37,837 nt of DNA, from the NCBI GenBank assembly GCA_004556255.1, contig SFHY01000002.1, positions 1 through 37,837 of the forward strand, given 5' to 3'. This stretch comes from Lactobacillus delbrueckii (GTDB taxonomy: Bacteria; Bacillota; Bacilli; Lactobacillales; Lactobacillaceae). This document shows positions 24,517-32,775 of the stretch, piece by piece. Both the position numbers and the translations under genes were made by a program. The notes beneath the pieces were generated by a model that saw nothing but the letters and a program-made list of their open reading frames with translations, searched no databases and was not told the DNA's origin. Each line of letters begins with the position of its first letter. Positions within the stretch are counted from its first letter, which is position 1.

Positions 24517-25170
24517 ATGAGTAAAGCTTTGCAGGTCGTGGACTTGAGCATGAAGTTCGACGACCAGGAGATTTTTAAAAAGCTCAATTTCAGCCTGGAG
24601 ACCGGGTCCATGACGGCTCTTTTAGGCCCTAACGGGGCCGGGAAGACCACCCTGGTTAGAATACTGATGGGGATGCTGAGCCCTAGCCACGGCTATTTTG
24701 AGCTGGCTGACGACGTAAAGGTGGGCTATGTGCCCCAGTTCCGCAATATCGACCCGGACTATCCCTTATCGATCAAGTCTTTTATCGAATTGAACACGCC
24801 TTTTTGGAAGAGTCAGAAGGTTAAGGACCAGGTCAACCATATTTTGCAGGAGACCCACTTGAAAGGCCTGGCGGACACCAGGATGGGGGAGGCTTCTGGC
24901 GGGCAGAAGCAGCGGGCCTACCTGGCCCAGGCCCTCTTGGACCAGCCGAACTTCATTATTTTGGATGAAGCCACGGCCAGCCTGGACCCCAAGGCCAAGG
25001 AAGAGTTGATGAGCTTGATTGCCCACCTCAACCATGAGCACAAGATGACGGTCTTGTTCGTCACCCACGACATCCCTTTGGCCAAGCGCTACATGAAGGA
25101 CTATCTTTACTTAAGCGACGGGACGGTCAGCCAGGGGAAGATGGAAGATTTTAAGGAGAGTTTCAACTGA
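24517..25170 (+). CDS. Metal ABC transporter ATP-binding protein (Zn/Mn type)
   Basis: This 217-residue ATPase has Walker A GPNGAGKTT, Q-loop YVPQFRNID, signature ASGGQKQRAYLAQAL (Ala where Leu is usual), Walker B FIILDEATASLD and the switch His in FVTHDIPL. The YVPQ and DPDYPLSI segments are typical of the zinc/manganese uptake family (AdcC, ZnuC, MntB). ATG 24517 follows GAGGTAAG. Its TGA overlaps the permease ATG (TGATG). No solute-binding lipoprotein gene or metal regulator (AdcR, Zur, MntR) is adjacent. The metal cannot be assigned. Confidence 0.9.
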   Translation: MSKALQVVDLSMKFDDQEIFKKLNFSLETGSMTALLGPNGAGKTTLVRILMGMLSPSHGYFELADDVKVGYVPQFRNIDPDYPLSIKSFIELNTPFWKSQKVKDQVNHILQETHLKGLADTRMGEASGGQKQRAYLAQALLDQPNFIILDEATASLDPKAKEELMSLIAHLNHEHKMTVLFVTHDIPLAKRYMKDYLYLSDGTVSQGKMEDFKESFN

Positions 25171-25967
25171 TGTTTGCCTACGAATTCATGCGCAATGCTT
25201 TTTGGGCGGCTACTTTCATCGCGATTACCTGCGGGGTGGTGGGCGTCTATGTCGTGGCCCGCAATTTCAGTTTCCTGGCCCACACCCTGTCGGAAATCGG
25301 CTTTGCCGGGGCGGCTTTTGCCGTTTTGATGGGCTTGAAGCCTTTGACGGGGATGCTGATTTTTGCCCTCCTGGGTTCAATCGGGGTCGGGGAGTTGTCC
25401 ATGCGGACTGAGCAGAAGGAGTCGTCGATTTCCGCGATTTCTGCCTTCTTCGTCGGCCTGGGGATCCTCTTTTTGTCCCTGTCCAGCTCAGCCAGCAGCT
25501 ACGCGACCAACATTTTGTTCGGGTCGATTATCGGGGTGTCCAGATCCAGCGTCTACCAGCTGGTCGGCCTGTCAGTGGTTGTCTTATTGATCATTTTTGC
25601 CATCCAGCGGCCCCTAAACTATGATTCCTTTGACCATATCGGGGCAGCGGCCCACCACATCAATACCGGCTTTGTCGGGGTAGTCTTCCTGGTAGCCCTG
25701 GCCATGGCGGTTTCTATTGGCTCACAAGTGGTCGGGTCCATGCTAGTCTTTGTCCTTTTGACCATGCCGTCATCAACGGCCCGGTATTTGGGCAAGTCGA
25801 TTCCCAGCATGCTGGCCTGGTCGGTCGGCCTGGCCCTGTTGGGGGTCTGGGCTGGTCTTTGCCTGGGCTACATCACCAACTGGCCGGTGACCTTTTTCAT
25901 TTCATTAATTGAGGTAACAGCTTATCTGTTGGTTTACTTCACCCACGCCAGAAAGAAGCGGGCGTAG
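25170..25967 (+). CDS. Metal ABC transporter permease (Zn/Mn type)
   Basis: The 265-residue protein has about eight membrane segments and matches the ABC-3 family (AdcB, ZnuB). Typical parts are GVVGVYVVARNFSFLAHTLS, FAGAAFAVLMG and the GSQVVGSMLVFVLLTMPSST segment near the end, which is strongly conserved in the family. It is translationally coupled to the ATPase gene and followed by a hairpin at 25984-26002. Without a binding-protein gene in the unit, the transporter must use one encoded elsewhere. Confidence 0.9.
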   Translation: MFAYEFMRNAFWAATFIAITCGVVGVYVVARNFSFLAHTLSEIGFAGAAFAVLMGLKPLTGMLIFALLGSIGVGELSMRTEQKESSISAISAFFVGLGILFLSLSSSASSYATNILFGSIIGVSRSSVYQLVGLSVVVLLIIFAIQRPLNYDSFDHIGAAAHHINTGFVGVVFLVALAMAVSIGSQVVGSMLVFVLLTMPSSTARYLGKSIPSMLAWSVGLALLGVWAGLCLGYITNWPVTFFISLIEVTAYLLVYFTHARKKRA

Positions 25968-25983
25968 TCAAATATAGAATTTC

Positions 25984-26010
25984 AGGAGCTCTTTGGGCTC
26001 CTTTTTCTTT
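25984..26010 (+). terminator. Terminator after the metal ABC operon
   Basis: AGGAGC (25984-25989) pairs with GCTCCT (25997-26002) and is followed by TTTTCTTTT. Confidence 0.8.
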
Positions 26011-26032
26011 TGCCTAAAATTGTATTTTTCTA

Positions 26033-26041
26033 TGCTATACT
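26033..26041 (+). promoter_or_regulatory. Extended -10 promoter for the zinc-ribbon protein
   Basis: TGC before TATACT (26036-26041) makes an extended -10. The -35 is not clear. The leader to the ATG at 26106 is about 58 bases and ends in AAGGAGG. Confidence 0.55.
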
Positions 26042-26105
26042 TGCCTTGAGAGTATTTTTTGCCAGTTAAGCATACAGAACTTTTATCAAAAAGGAGGAAG
26101 TAAAA

Positions 26106-27581
26106 ATGATCTACTGCGCTAAATGCGGCGCCCCAAACCGGGCCAATGCTACTTTCTGCGCCAATTGCAAGGAAAAGTTAGTTAAGCCGGCACAATCAAG
26201 CCAGCCAACTCAGCCAGTCCAGCAGGTTCAACCAGTTCAACAGGTTCAGCAAGTTCAACCCGTTAAGCCAGCTAAAACAGGCAAAAGACGGGCCGACCTC
26301 AAGCAAGCCCGGAAGTGGAAGAAGCAAATCTTGATCGCCGTGGCAGTCTTGCTGGTCCTTTTGGCCGGCTACGGCTATGGCAAGGCCCACTACGCCAAGG
26401 ACAAGCAAATCGACGAAATCGTAACCCGGATGAAGGATCCAAAGAAAGACCTGTCACCTTATGTCAAGACCGACGACAGCAGCTTCCAGCTGACCAAGGA
26501 GAGCGTGCAGCCTCTCCAGGAATACTACAAGGCCAACCAGACCAAGGCCAACAACCTGGGCAGCGAGTGGAAGCGGGAGGACGACTTTGACGATATCTTC
26601 AAGGACTCCGTTTCTTTAAGCGAGGATGGCCACTACTTTTTCCTTTTCCCGAAATACAAGCTCATGGTCAAGACCTACTCACCAACGGTCGTGACCAACC
26701 ACGAGAATTCCACGATCAAGATGAACGGGAAAAACGTGGGCAAGCTGTCTGCCTCCGGGGACTACTGCCAAAAGAAGCTGGACCCGGTAATCGCTGGCCG
26801 CTATACCTTCTCAGTTTCAGCCAACTTGAGCGGGAAGACTATTTCACCTAGCCCGGTTAAGCTGGACCTCTTCAGCAACCACCAGGTCAGCCTGAACATC
26901 ACCACGGGCAGCTTCACGGTCAGCAGCGTGCCTAACGGGGAAGTCTACATCAATGACAAGAAGGTAGCCGACCTGGACGACAAGGGCCAGGCCAGCTTCA
27001 AGGACTACCAGATCACGTCAGGGATGAGCCTCTACGTGAAAAAGTCCGGCATCGGTAAGTCAGACACGATCTACAACTTTGACCAGTACGTGACTGCCCC
27101 AGCTGACCAGGAAAATGACAGTGACAATGACTATGACTTCAGTGATGACAGCGATGACGACAGCCAAAGCAGCGACCAAATCAAGTCCGTCAACGGCAGC
27201 TGGGTCCTGACCCCGTCCTGGCCAGGCCTGGCAAGCAGCGAAGACGCTGAAGACCTCCTCCAGGAGATCTGGGATGACAACGACAGCGAAGACTGGGTCA
27301 ACGGCAGCAGCAATACCGGCTACCTCAGCATCAAGAAGCTGCACGACAACTGGGATGATTCTGATTCAGTCTCCGATTACAACGAAGCCGTCAGCGTCCT
27401 GTCCACCAGCCCGGCCGGCGGCGGCAAGACTTACGTCAACTACAAGGTCACCCACAACCTCTCTTACACCGGCGACAAGGATGACACCAGCGTGACTGAC
27501 ACTTACCAAAACGGGATCATCAACCAAGACAGTGATGGCGACTACGTTTTGGAAAAATTAGGCACGCCGAACGCTAAGTAG
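26106..27581 (+). CDS. Zinc-ribbon membrane protein, TcaA-like
   Basis: This 491-residue protein starts with a zinc ribbon (Cys 4, 7, 18 and 21 in CAKCG and CANCK), then a Gln/Pro/Val-rich low-complexity linker of QPVQQVQ units, a basic patch, and one membrane helix (ILIAVAVLLVLLAGYGYG). The outside part has beta-rich repeats with PNGEVYINDKKVADL, an Asp/Ser-rich acidic stretch, and a C-terminal NTF2-like domain. This is the plan of TcaA/YvbJ-type proteins, linked in staphylococci to glycopeptide response. The cytosolic zinc ribbon with a single pass suggests signalling or envelope upkeep. The gene stands alone between terminators. ATG 26106 follows AAGGAGG. Confidence 0.75.
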   Translation: MIYCAKCGAPNRANATFCANCKEKLVKPAQSSQPTQPVQQVQPVQQVQQVQPVKPAKTGKRRADLKQARKWKKQILIAVAVLLVLLAGYGYGKAHYAKDKQIDEIVTRMKDPKKDLSPYVKTDDSSFQLTKESVQPLQEYYKANQTKANNLGSEWKREDDFDDIFKDSVSLSEDGHYFFLFPKYKLMVKTYSPTVVTNHENSTIKMNGKNVGKLSASGDYCQKKLDPVIAGRYTFSVSANLSGKTISPSPVKLDLFSNHQVSLNITTGSFTVSSVPNGEVYINDKKVADLDDKGQASFKDYQITSGMSLYVKKSGIGKSDTIYNFDQYVTAPADQENDSDNDYDFSDDSDDDSQSSDQIKSVNGSWVLTPSWPGLASSEDAEDLLQEIWDDNDSEDWVNGSSNTGYLSIKKLHDNWDDSDSVSDYNEAVSVLSTSPAGGGKTYVNYKVTHNLSYTGDKDDTSVTDTYQNGIINQDSDGDYVLEKLGTPNAK

Positions 27582-27657
27582 CAAAATTTTTTAAATCTTT
27601 TTTGACGAGCAATAGAGGCAACCTTGTTAACAATCGAGCTTGTGAAAAAATATATAG

Positions 27658-27682
27658 AGCCCCGCAATAGCGGGGCTTTTTT
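27658..27682 (+). terminator. Rho-independent terminator after the TcaA-like gene
   Basis: AGCCCCGC (27658-27665) and GCGGGGCT (27670-27677) form a GC-rich 8-bp stem with an AATA loop, followed by TTTTT. Confidence 0.95.
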
Positions 27683-27767
27683 GGATTCTTCTTTTAGCAA
27701 GCGAAAACATTGTGAAATAAATTCAAGTACAAGCGGTGATATATCAACGTTTTAAATCAATATTCAC

Positions 27768-27796
27768 ATGACTTTTTAAGCGCTTTCATGTACAAT
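27768..27796 (+). promoter_or_regulatory. Promoter of the lactate permease gene
   Basis: ATGACT (27768-27773) and TACAAT (27791-27796) are 17 bases apart. The cre-like site lies wholly within the spacer. Confidence 0.6.
27775..27788 (-). promoter_or_regulatory. Catabolite-responsive element (CcpA site)
   Basis: Read on the minus strand the site is TGAAAGCGCTTAAA, close to the cre consensus TGWAARCGYTWWCW and palindromic around GCGC. Between -35 and -10 it would repress lactate uptake while sugar is present. TTGTGAA half-sites at 27640, 27710 and 27802 and TTCACA at 27763 may be Rex-related. Confidence 0.65.
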
Positions 27797-27834
27797 AATC
27801 CTTGTGAAAAATACTTATAGAAGGAGTTACATGA

Positions 27835-29373
27835 ATGTGGGTTAAATTCATTTTTGCCTTGATCCCGATCGTCTGGCTGATCATCTCTCTGACAGCCCTG
27901 AAGATGCCTGCGGCCAAGGCAGCCGTTATTTCTCTTATCCTGGCAATCATTCTGGCCATTACGGCCTTCCAGTTGCCAGTCGTTGACACTTTGACCGGGA
28001 CCTTGGAAGGGATCCTGGGCGGCCTGTTCCCAATTGTCTACATCATCGTGGCCGCCATGTTCACCTCCAAGGTAACTTTTAAATCCGGCGCCATGCAAAA
28101 AATCCAGGACATGCTCTGTGGTCTGACGACCGACAAGCGGGTCCTGGTCCTCTTGATCGCCTGGGGCTTCGGGGGCTTCCTGGAAGCCATCGCCGGCTTC
28201 GGGACCGCTGTTGCCATCCCGGCCAGCATCTTGATGACTTTCGGGATCAACCCGATTGAAGCTTCCGTTATCTGCCTGGTAGCCAACACCACTCCAACTG
28301 CCTTCGGGGCGGTCGGCCTGCCAGTCATCACCTTGGCCCAGACTGCCGGCCTGGATGTGATGAACACGGCCTTCGTGGTATCTCTGCAGCTGAGCGTTTT
28401 GATCCTGGTCATCCCTTACATCCTGGTTGGCCTGGTCGGCGGGGGCGTCAAGGCTATCAAGGGGGTAGGCTTCATTACCTTCATGTCCGGTCTGGCCTTT
28501 GCTCTGCCGCAAATCTTAGTGGCTAAGTTCGTTGGGGCGGAATTGCCAGCCATCGCCGGTTCCATCGTCTGCATCCTGGTTACGGCCTTTTTGGCCAAGC
28601 GGCACAAGGACGTGCCGGAATACTCCGCTTCTACCGGGGACATTGCCAAGCACTCAGCTGGTGAACTGCTGCAAGCCTGCGCGCCATTTATCTTAGTTTT
28701 CGTCTTCGTTTTGGCCGCTTCCTCCTTGTTCCCAGCCGTTAACAGCCTGCTCAACTCCGCGACTTTGAAGTTCCAGGTTTACACTGGCAAAAATGCTGGT
28801 CAGTTCAGCCTCAACTGGCTGTCTTCACCAGGGACCTTGATCTTGCTGGCTACCTTCATCGGGGCCATGATCCAGGGCTTGAGCGTTAAGGAAACTTTTG
28901 GCATCCTCTGGGACCTGATTAAGGGGATCGGCAAGACGGCGGTGACTATTTCCGCTATCGTGGCCCTGGCTAAGGTTATGGGCTACGCCGGCATGACCAG
29001 TGCCATCGCGGTTGTTCTGGTCAAGGTCATGGGTCCGGTTTACCCATTGATCGCGCCAATCATCGGTGCTTTGGGGACTTTTGTGACCGGGTCAGACACC
29101 AGTTCCAACATTCTTTTCGCCAAACTGCAGGCCTCAGCTGCCCAAAGCCTGGGCGTCAACCAGACTTGGGTCGTGGCCAACAACATGGTCGGGGCTACTG
29201 CCGGGAAGATGATTTCCCCGCAATCCATCACGGTTGCGTCTACCGCTATCGGCCAGGAAGGCAGCGAAGGCACGATTTTGAAGCAGGCCTTCAAGTGGTG
29301 CGGGATCTACACCGCCATCATCTGTATCTTCCTGTACCTGGTCGGCTTGGCTACGGGCCAACTGCACTTCTAA
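27835..29373 (+). CDS. lldP: L-lactate permease (LctP family)
   Basis: The 512-residue protein has at least twelve hydrophobic segments and family motifs such as GGFLEAIAGFGTAVAIPASI, ANTTPTAFGAVGLPV, and near the end GSDTSSNILFAKLQ and AGKMISPQSITVA. It is a proton-coupled lactate (glycolate) transporter of the LctP family. ATG 27835 is used with GAAGGAG upstream; the ATG at 27831 leads to a stop after four codons. It is followed after 128 bases by lactate oxidase, so import and oxidation of lactate are probably linked. Its promoter holds a cre-like element. Confidence 0.95.
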   Translation: MWVKFIFALIPIVWLIISLTALKMPAAKAAVISLILAIILAITAFQLPVVDTLTGTLEGILGGLFPIVYIIVAAMFTSKVTFKSGAMQKIQDMLCGLTTDKRVLVLLIAWGFGGFLEAIAGFGTAVAIPASILMTFGINPIEASVICLVANTTPTAFGAVGLPVITLAQTAGLDVMNTAFVVSLQLSVLILVIPYILVGLVGGGVKAIKGVGFITFMSGLAFALPQILVAKFVGAELPAIAGSIVCILVTAFLAKRHKDVPEYSASTGDIAKHSAGELLQACAPFILVFVFVLAASSLFPAVNSLLNSATLKFQVYTGKNAGQFSLNWLSSPGTLILLATFIGAMIQGLSVKETFGILWDLIKGIGKTAVTISAIVALAKVMGYAGMTSAIAVVLVKVMGPVYPLIAPIIGALGTFVTGSDTSSNILFAKLQASAAQSLGVNQTWVVANNMVGATAGKMISPQSITVASTAIGQEGSEGTILKQAFKWCGIYTAIICIFLYLVGLATGQLHF

Positions 29374-29436
29374 TACTTCTAATTTCTTAAGCAGATTCTA
29401 AAAAGTAAAAGATTGGCCCAAAAGTAAGCGGATAAA

Positions 29437-29445
29437 TGCTATGAT
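29437..29445 (+). promoter_or_regulatory. Extended -10 promoter for lactate oxidase
   Basis: TGC before TATGAT (29440-29445) gives an extended -10. The -35 area is weak. AGTAAGCGGATAAA at 29422-29435 resembles a poor cre and overlaps the promoter. Confidence 0.45.
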
Positions 29446-29501
29446 AATCCTTGTAAGTTAACAGTAATTGATAGTAATTTTTAATAATTGAGGAGATTTC
29501 C

Positions 29502-30728
29502 ATGACACATTACATCAAGGGCTTCCCGCAAAGCGAAGCAGATGAAGACTTAAAATTTGTTAACGTTGATGAGCTTGAAGAAAGAGCTAAGGAAGTAATG
29601 CCGGAAGGGGCTTACTACTACGTAGCCTCAGGTTCAGAATATGAATGGACTTGGAGAAACAACACTACTGCCTTCAACCACTACCAGATCGTTCCCCGGG
29701 CCTTGACCGGGATGGACAACCCGTCAACTGAAACTGAATTCCTGGGCATGAAGCTGAAGACGCCAATCATGATCTCACCAATCGCTTGTCATGGGATCTC
29801 CCACGCCGACGCTGAAGTAGCTACCCAAAAGGGGGCAGCTTTGGCCGGGGCCATGTTCACTTCCAGCACTTACGGCAACAAGCCGGTTGAAGAAATAGCC
29901 GCTGCCGCGCCAGATGCTCCGCGGATGTTCCAGCTTTACCTGTCAAAGAACTGGGACTTCAACAAGATGGTCTTTGACGCGATCAACGCTGCCGGCTACA
30001 AGGCAATCCTGTTGACGGTTGACGCTTTGGTATCAGGCTACCGGGAAGCCAACCTGCGGACCAACTTTGCCTTCCCGGTACCGCTTGACTTCTTCACCCG
30101 TTTCCAAGGCGCCAAGGGCGAAGGGCAAACTGTTGCGCAAATGTATGCTTCCAGCGCCCAGAACATCGGCCCGGATGACATCAAGCGGATCAAGGAAATG
30201 TCCGGCTTGCCAGTCATCGTTAAGGGTGTCAACTGCGCTGAAGACGTTGAAGTTGCTTTGACTGCCGGCGCGGACGGCGTTTACGTGACTAACCACGGTG
30301 GCCGGGAAATCGACGGTGCTCCGGCAACTATCGACGTATTGCCAGAAGTCGTTGAAGCAGTCAACGGCCGCTGCCCAGTTATCTTTGACGGTGGCGTCCG
30401 CCGGGGCTCACATGTCTTCAAGGCTTTGGCTTTAGGGGCTGACCTGGTTGGTATCGGCCGTCCTTACCTTTACGGCCTGGCTTTGGGTGGCCCGCACGGG
30501 GTTGCTTCAGTCATCAACGAATTGAACGATGAATTGAAGATCGACATGCAACTGACTGGCTGCAAGACGATTGAAGACGTTAAGCACGCCCGCTTGACTG
30601 ACTTCCAGTACGCTGGCGACACCAAGCCATCCAGCACTGACCCGCGGGTGCGCAAGCCATACCCAGTGACTGCAGTCAACCAAATCAAGTCTGAACCAGA
30701 CGCGGCTACTGGTGCTTCACACCACTAA
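29502..30728 (+). CDS. lox: L-lactate oxidase (FMN-dependent alpha-hydroxy acid oxidase)
   Basis: This 408-residue flavoprotein converts L-lactate and oxygen to pyruvate and hydrogen peroxide. The residues known to bind substrate or do chemistry in Aerococcus viridans lactate oxidase fall at the same numbers here: Tyr 40, Arg 181, Lys 241, His 265 and Arg 268 (in TNHGGREIDGAP). FMN-binding parts include SPIACHG, FQLYLS and IFDGGVRRGSHVFKALALGA. The C-terminus is about 30 residues longer than usual. The lactate permease gene is just upstream. ATG 29502 follows GAGGAG. A dehydrogenase activity with another acceptor cannot be excluded. Confidence 0.92.
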   Translation: MTHYIKGFPQSEADEDLKFVNVDELEERAKEVMPEGAYYYVASGSEYEWTWRNNTTAFNHYQIVPRALTGMDNPSTETEFLGMKLKTPIMISPIACHGISHADAEVATQKGAALAGAMFTSSTYGNKPVEEIAAAAPDAPRMFQLYLSKNWDFNKMVFDAINAAGYKAILLTVDALVSGYREANLRTNFAFPVPLDFFTRFQGAKGEGQTVAQMYASSAQNIGPDDIKRIKEMSGLPVIVKGVNCAEDVEVALTAGADGVYVTNHGGREIDGAPATIDVLPEVVEAVNGRCPVIFDGGVRRGSHVFKALALGADLVGIGRPYLYGLALGGPHGVASVINELNDELKIDMQLTGCKTIEDVKHARLTDFQYAGDTKPSSTDPRVRKPYPVTAVNQIKSEPDAATGASHH

Positions 30729-30759
30729 GCAAGAAGCCAGTTCAAGTTTAACAGCAAAA

Positions 30760-30797
30760 AACGAAGCTACTCACTTTGAGCAGCTTCGTTTTCTTTT
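30760..30797. terminator. Bidirectional terminator between lox and pepF
   Basis: AACGAAGCT (30760-30768) pairs with AGCTTCGTT (30782-30790), with an inner CTCA/TGAG pair. A runs on the left and T runs on the right serve both convergent genes. Confidence 0.9.
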
Positions 30798-32600
30798 CTA
30801 CAATTTTTTGATCAAGTCAGTAAATTCGTCCAGTCTTTCTTCAAAGACCTTGAAGGCATCTTCCAGGTAGTCGGACTTGGTCATGTCGACGCCGGCCTTC
30901 TGCATGATGTTGATCGGGTAGTCGCTGGAGCCGGACTTAAGGAAGTCCAGGTACTTCTCCTTGTCTTCCTGGCTGCCGTAAGTAATCTTGTTAGCCAGGG
31001 CAGTTGCGGCGGCAAAGCCGGTCGCGTACTGGTAGACGTAGAAGTTGTAATAGAAGTGGGGGATCCGGGCCCATTCCAGATCGATATCGCTGCCCAGGCT
31101 GATCGCCGGGCCGTAGTACTGCTGGTTGAGCCGGTCGTAGAAGCCGCACAGGTAGTCAGCCGTCAAGGCTTCACCCGCCTGGTCGCTTTCATGGATGAAC
31201 TTCTCGAATTCCGCGAACTGGGTCTGCCGGTAGACCGTTCCCTTAAAGGAGCTCAAGTAGTAGTTGAGCAGGAAGGCCCGGGTCTTTGGATCCGTCACCC
31301 GGTCCAGGAAGTAGTTGGTCAGCAGGTTTTCATTAGTCGTTGAGGCGATTTCCGCGACAAAAATCGGATAGTCCCCGTACACGTATGGCTGGTTTTCCCG
31401 GGTGTACATGCTGTGGACTGAGTGGCCGGTCTCGTGGACCAGGGTGTAGAGGGAATCCAGGTCCCCCTGCCAGTTCAAGAGCTCATAGGCGTCGGTGTCA
31501 TAAGCCCCGCCGGAGTAGGCCCCGCTTTGCTTGTGCATGTTAGCCACGTGGTCGATGCAGCGGTTGTTGAAGAGGTAGTCGACGTGCTTGACATAGTCCT
31601 CGCCCAAAACTTGCAGGGCCTCTCTAGCCTGGGCCTTGGCTTCAGCGAAAGTGTAGCTGAGGCTTGGCTTGCCCGTGATCGGCACGTACATGTCCCACAT
31701 TTGCAGGTCGCCCTTCAGGTCCAGGATTTCTTCCCGCAAGTTGACATAGCGGTGGAGGAGGTCCAGGTGCTTGTGGACGCTGGTCAAAAGCTGGTTGTAA
31801 ACTTCGACAGGGATGTTGTTTTCCGACAAAGCCGCGGCCAAGGCGTCCTGGTAGTGGTGGGTCTGGGCGTCAAAGTTGTGGGCCTTGACATTGCCGGCCA
31901 AGGTGGAGGCAAAAGTTGACGCGAACTGGCCGTAGCCAGCGTAAAGGGCGTCAAAGGCATCCTCTCTGACTTCCCGGTTCTGGGACTGGATCAAGATGTC
32001 GTAGTTGGCTTCTGTCAATTCCACTGCTTCCCCGTCTTCATCTTCAATGTAAGGGAATTGCAGGTCGGAGTTGGTTAAAACGTTGAAGGTGTTGGCCGAA
32101 GCGGACAGGGCATCCCCGGCCGCCGATACCAGCTTCTCCTCTTCAGCTGGCAAAACGTGCTCTTCCTGCTTGACGATTTGTTCCAGATAGTGCCGGTAGT
32201 TTTCCAGTCTTGGCTCTTCCTTGAAAAAGGCGTCCAGGGCCTCTTTCCCCAAGGCTAAAACAGCTGGCTGAATGAAGGCGACAGCCGCCTGGTATTCAGC
32301 AGCCAGGCTCTGGCCGCGGGAATTGAGGGCCAGCTTCTTCTGGTTGCTGGTGTCAACGTCGCTGGCCATGCTGGCATAGACGTAGATCTTGGACAGGCGG
32401 CGGTCAACGGCAAAAATCCGGGTCAAGCGGTCATAGAGGACGGCCGCGCTCTCCGTAAAGCCGTCTTCCAAGGCCGGCAGGGCCTTGACTTCCTGCTTGA
32501 CTGCCTTAAAGGCGGCCTCCCAGTCCGCCTCAGTCTTGAAGACCCGGGTCAAGTCCCAGGTCTGCTCTTTGGGAACCTCACTGCGATAAGGGATTTCCAT
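30798..32600 (-). CDS. pepF: Oligoendopeptidase F
   Basis: This 600-residue M3-family zinc peptidase cleaves oligopeptides in the cytosol. The zinc site is HETGH at residues 389-393 (LVHETGHSVHSMYT) with the third ligand Glu 417 in FVAEIAST. The length and the C-terminal YYNFYVYQYATGFAAATALA are typical of PepF. The minus-strand ATG at 32600-32598 follows AGAGG. A promoter with TTGGCA and TAGAAT 17 bases apart lies 50 bases upstream. In dairy lactobacilli PepF belongs to the casein peptide breakdown set; no peptide transporter is adjacent. Confidence 0.96.
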   Translation of the reverse strand: MEIPYRSEVPKEQTWDLTRVFKTEADWEAAFKAVKQEVKALPALEDGFTESAAVLYDRLTRIFAVDRRLSKIYVYASMASDVDTSNQKKLALNSRGQSLAAEYQAAVAFIQPAVLALGKEALDAFFKEEPRLENYRHYLEQIVKQEEHVLPAEEEKLVSAAGDALSASANTFNVLTNSDLQFPYIEDEDGEAVELTEANYDILIQSQNREVREDAFDALYAGYGQFASTFASTLAGNVKAHNFDAQTHHYQDALAAALSENNIPVEVYNQLLTSVHKHLDLLHRYVNLREEILDLKGDLQMWDMYVPITGKPSLSYTFAEAKAQAREALQVLGEDYVKHVDYLFNNRCIDHVANMHKQSGAYSGGAYDTDAYELLNWQGDLDSLYTLVHETGHSVHSMYTRENQPYVYGDYPIFVAEIASTTNENLLTNYFLDRVTDPKTRAFLLNYYLSSFKGTVYRQTQFAEFEKFIHESDQAGEALTADYLCGFYDRLNQQYYGPAISLGSDIDLEWARIPHFYYNFYVYQYATGFAAATALANKITYGSQEDKEKYLDFLKSGSSDYPINIMQKAGVDMTKSDYLEDAFKVFEERLDEFTDLIKKL

Positions 32601-32652
32601 ACGATACCTCTTCTTTTTCTCATTACTTTACATGCTATTTTCGATACTAGAT

Positions 32653-32681
32653 ATTCTACTATCAAAGCGGCTTTTTGCCAA
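32653..32681 (-). promoter_or_regulatory. Promoter of pepF
   Basis: On the minus strand TTGGCA (32681-32676) and TAGAAT (32658-32653) are separated by 17 bases, a near-consensus promoter. Confidence 0.7.
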
Positions 32682-32775
32682 AAAATAAGATAGTCTAAAT
32701 ATTACCACGCTTGGTTTATTAAATGACTTTTTCATGCGAAAATAAATAATAGCAAATTACTAAAGGGGTTAGTCC

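Noticed and set aside
27757-28512. Long minus-strand reading frame of 251 codons opposite lldP
   Set aside because: It is the shadow of a strongly G/C-biased gene, with Asp/Gln/Gly-rich composition, no ribosome site and no recognisable domain.
31422-31919. Plus-strand frame of 165 codons inside pepF
   Set aside because: Val/Gln-rich shadow of the pepF codons; pepF has an intact zinc site and full length.
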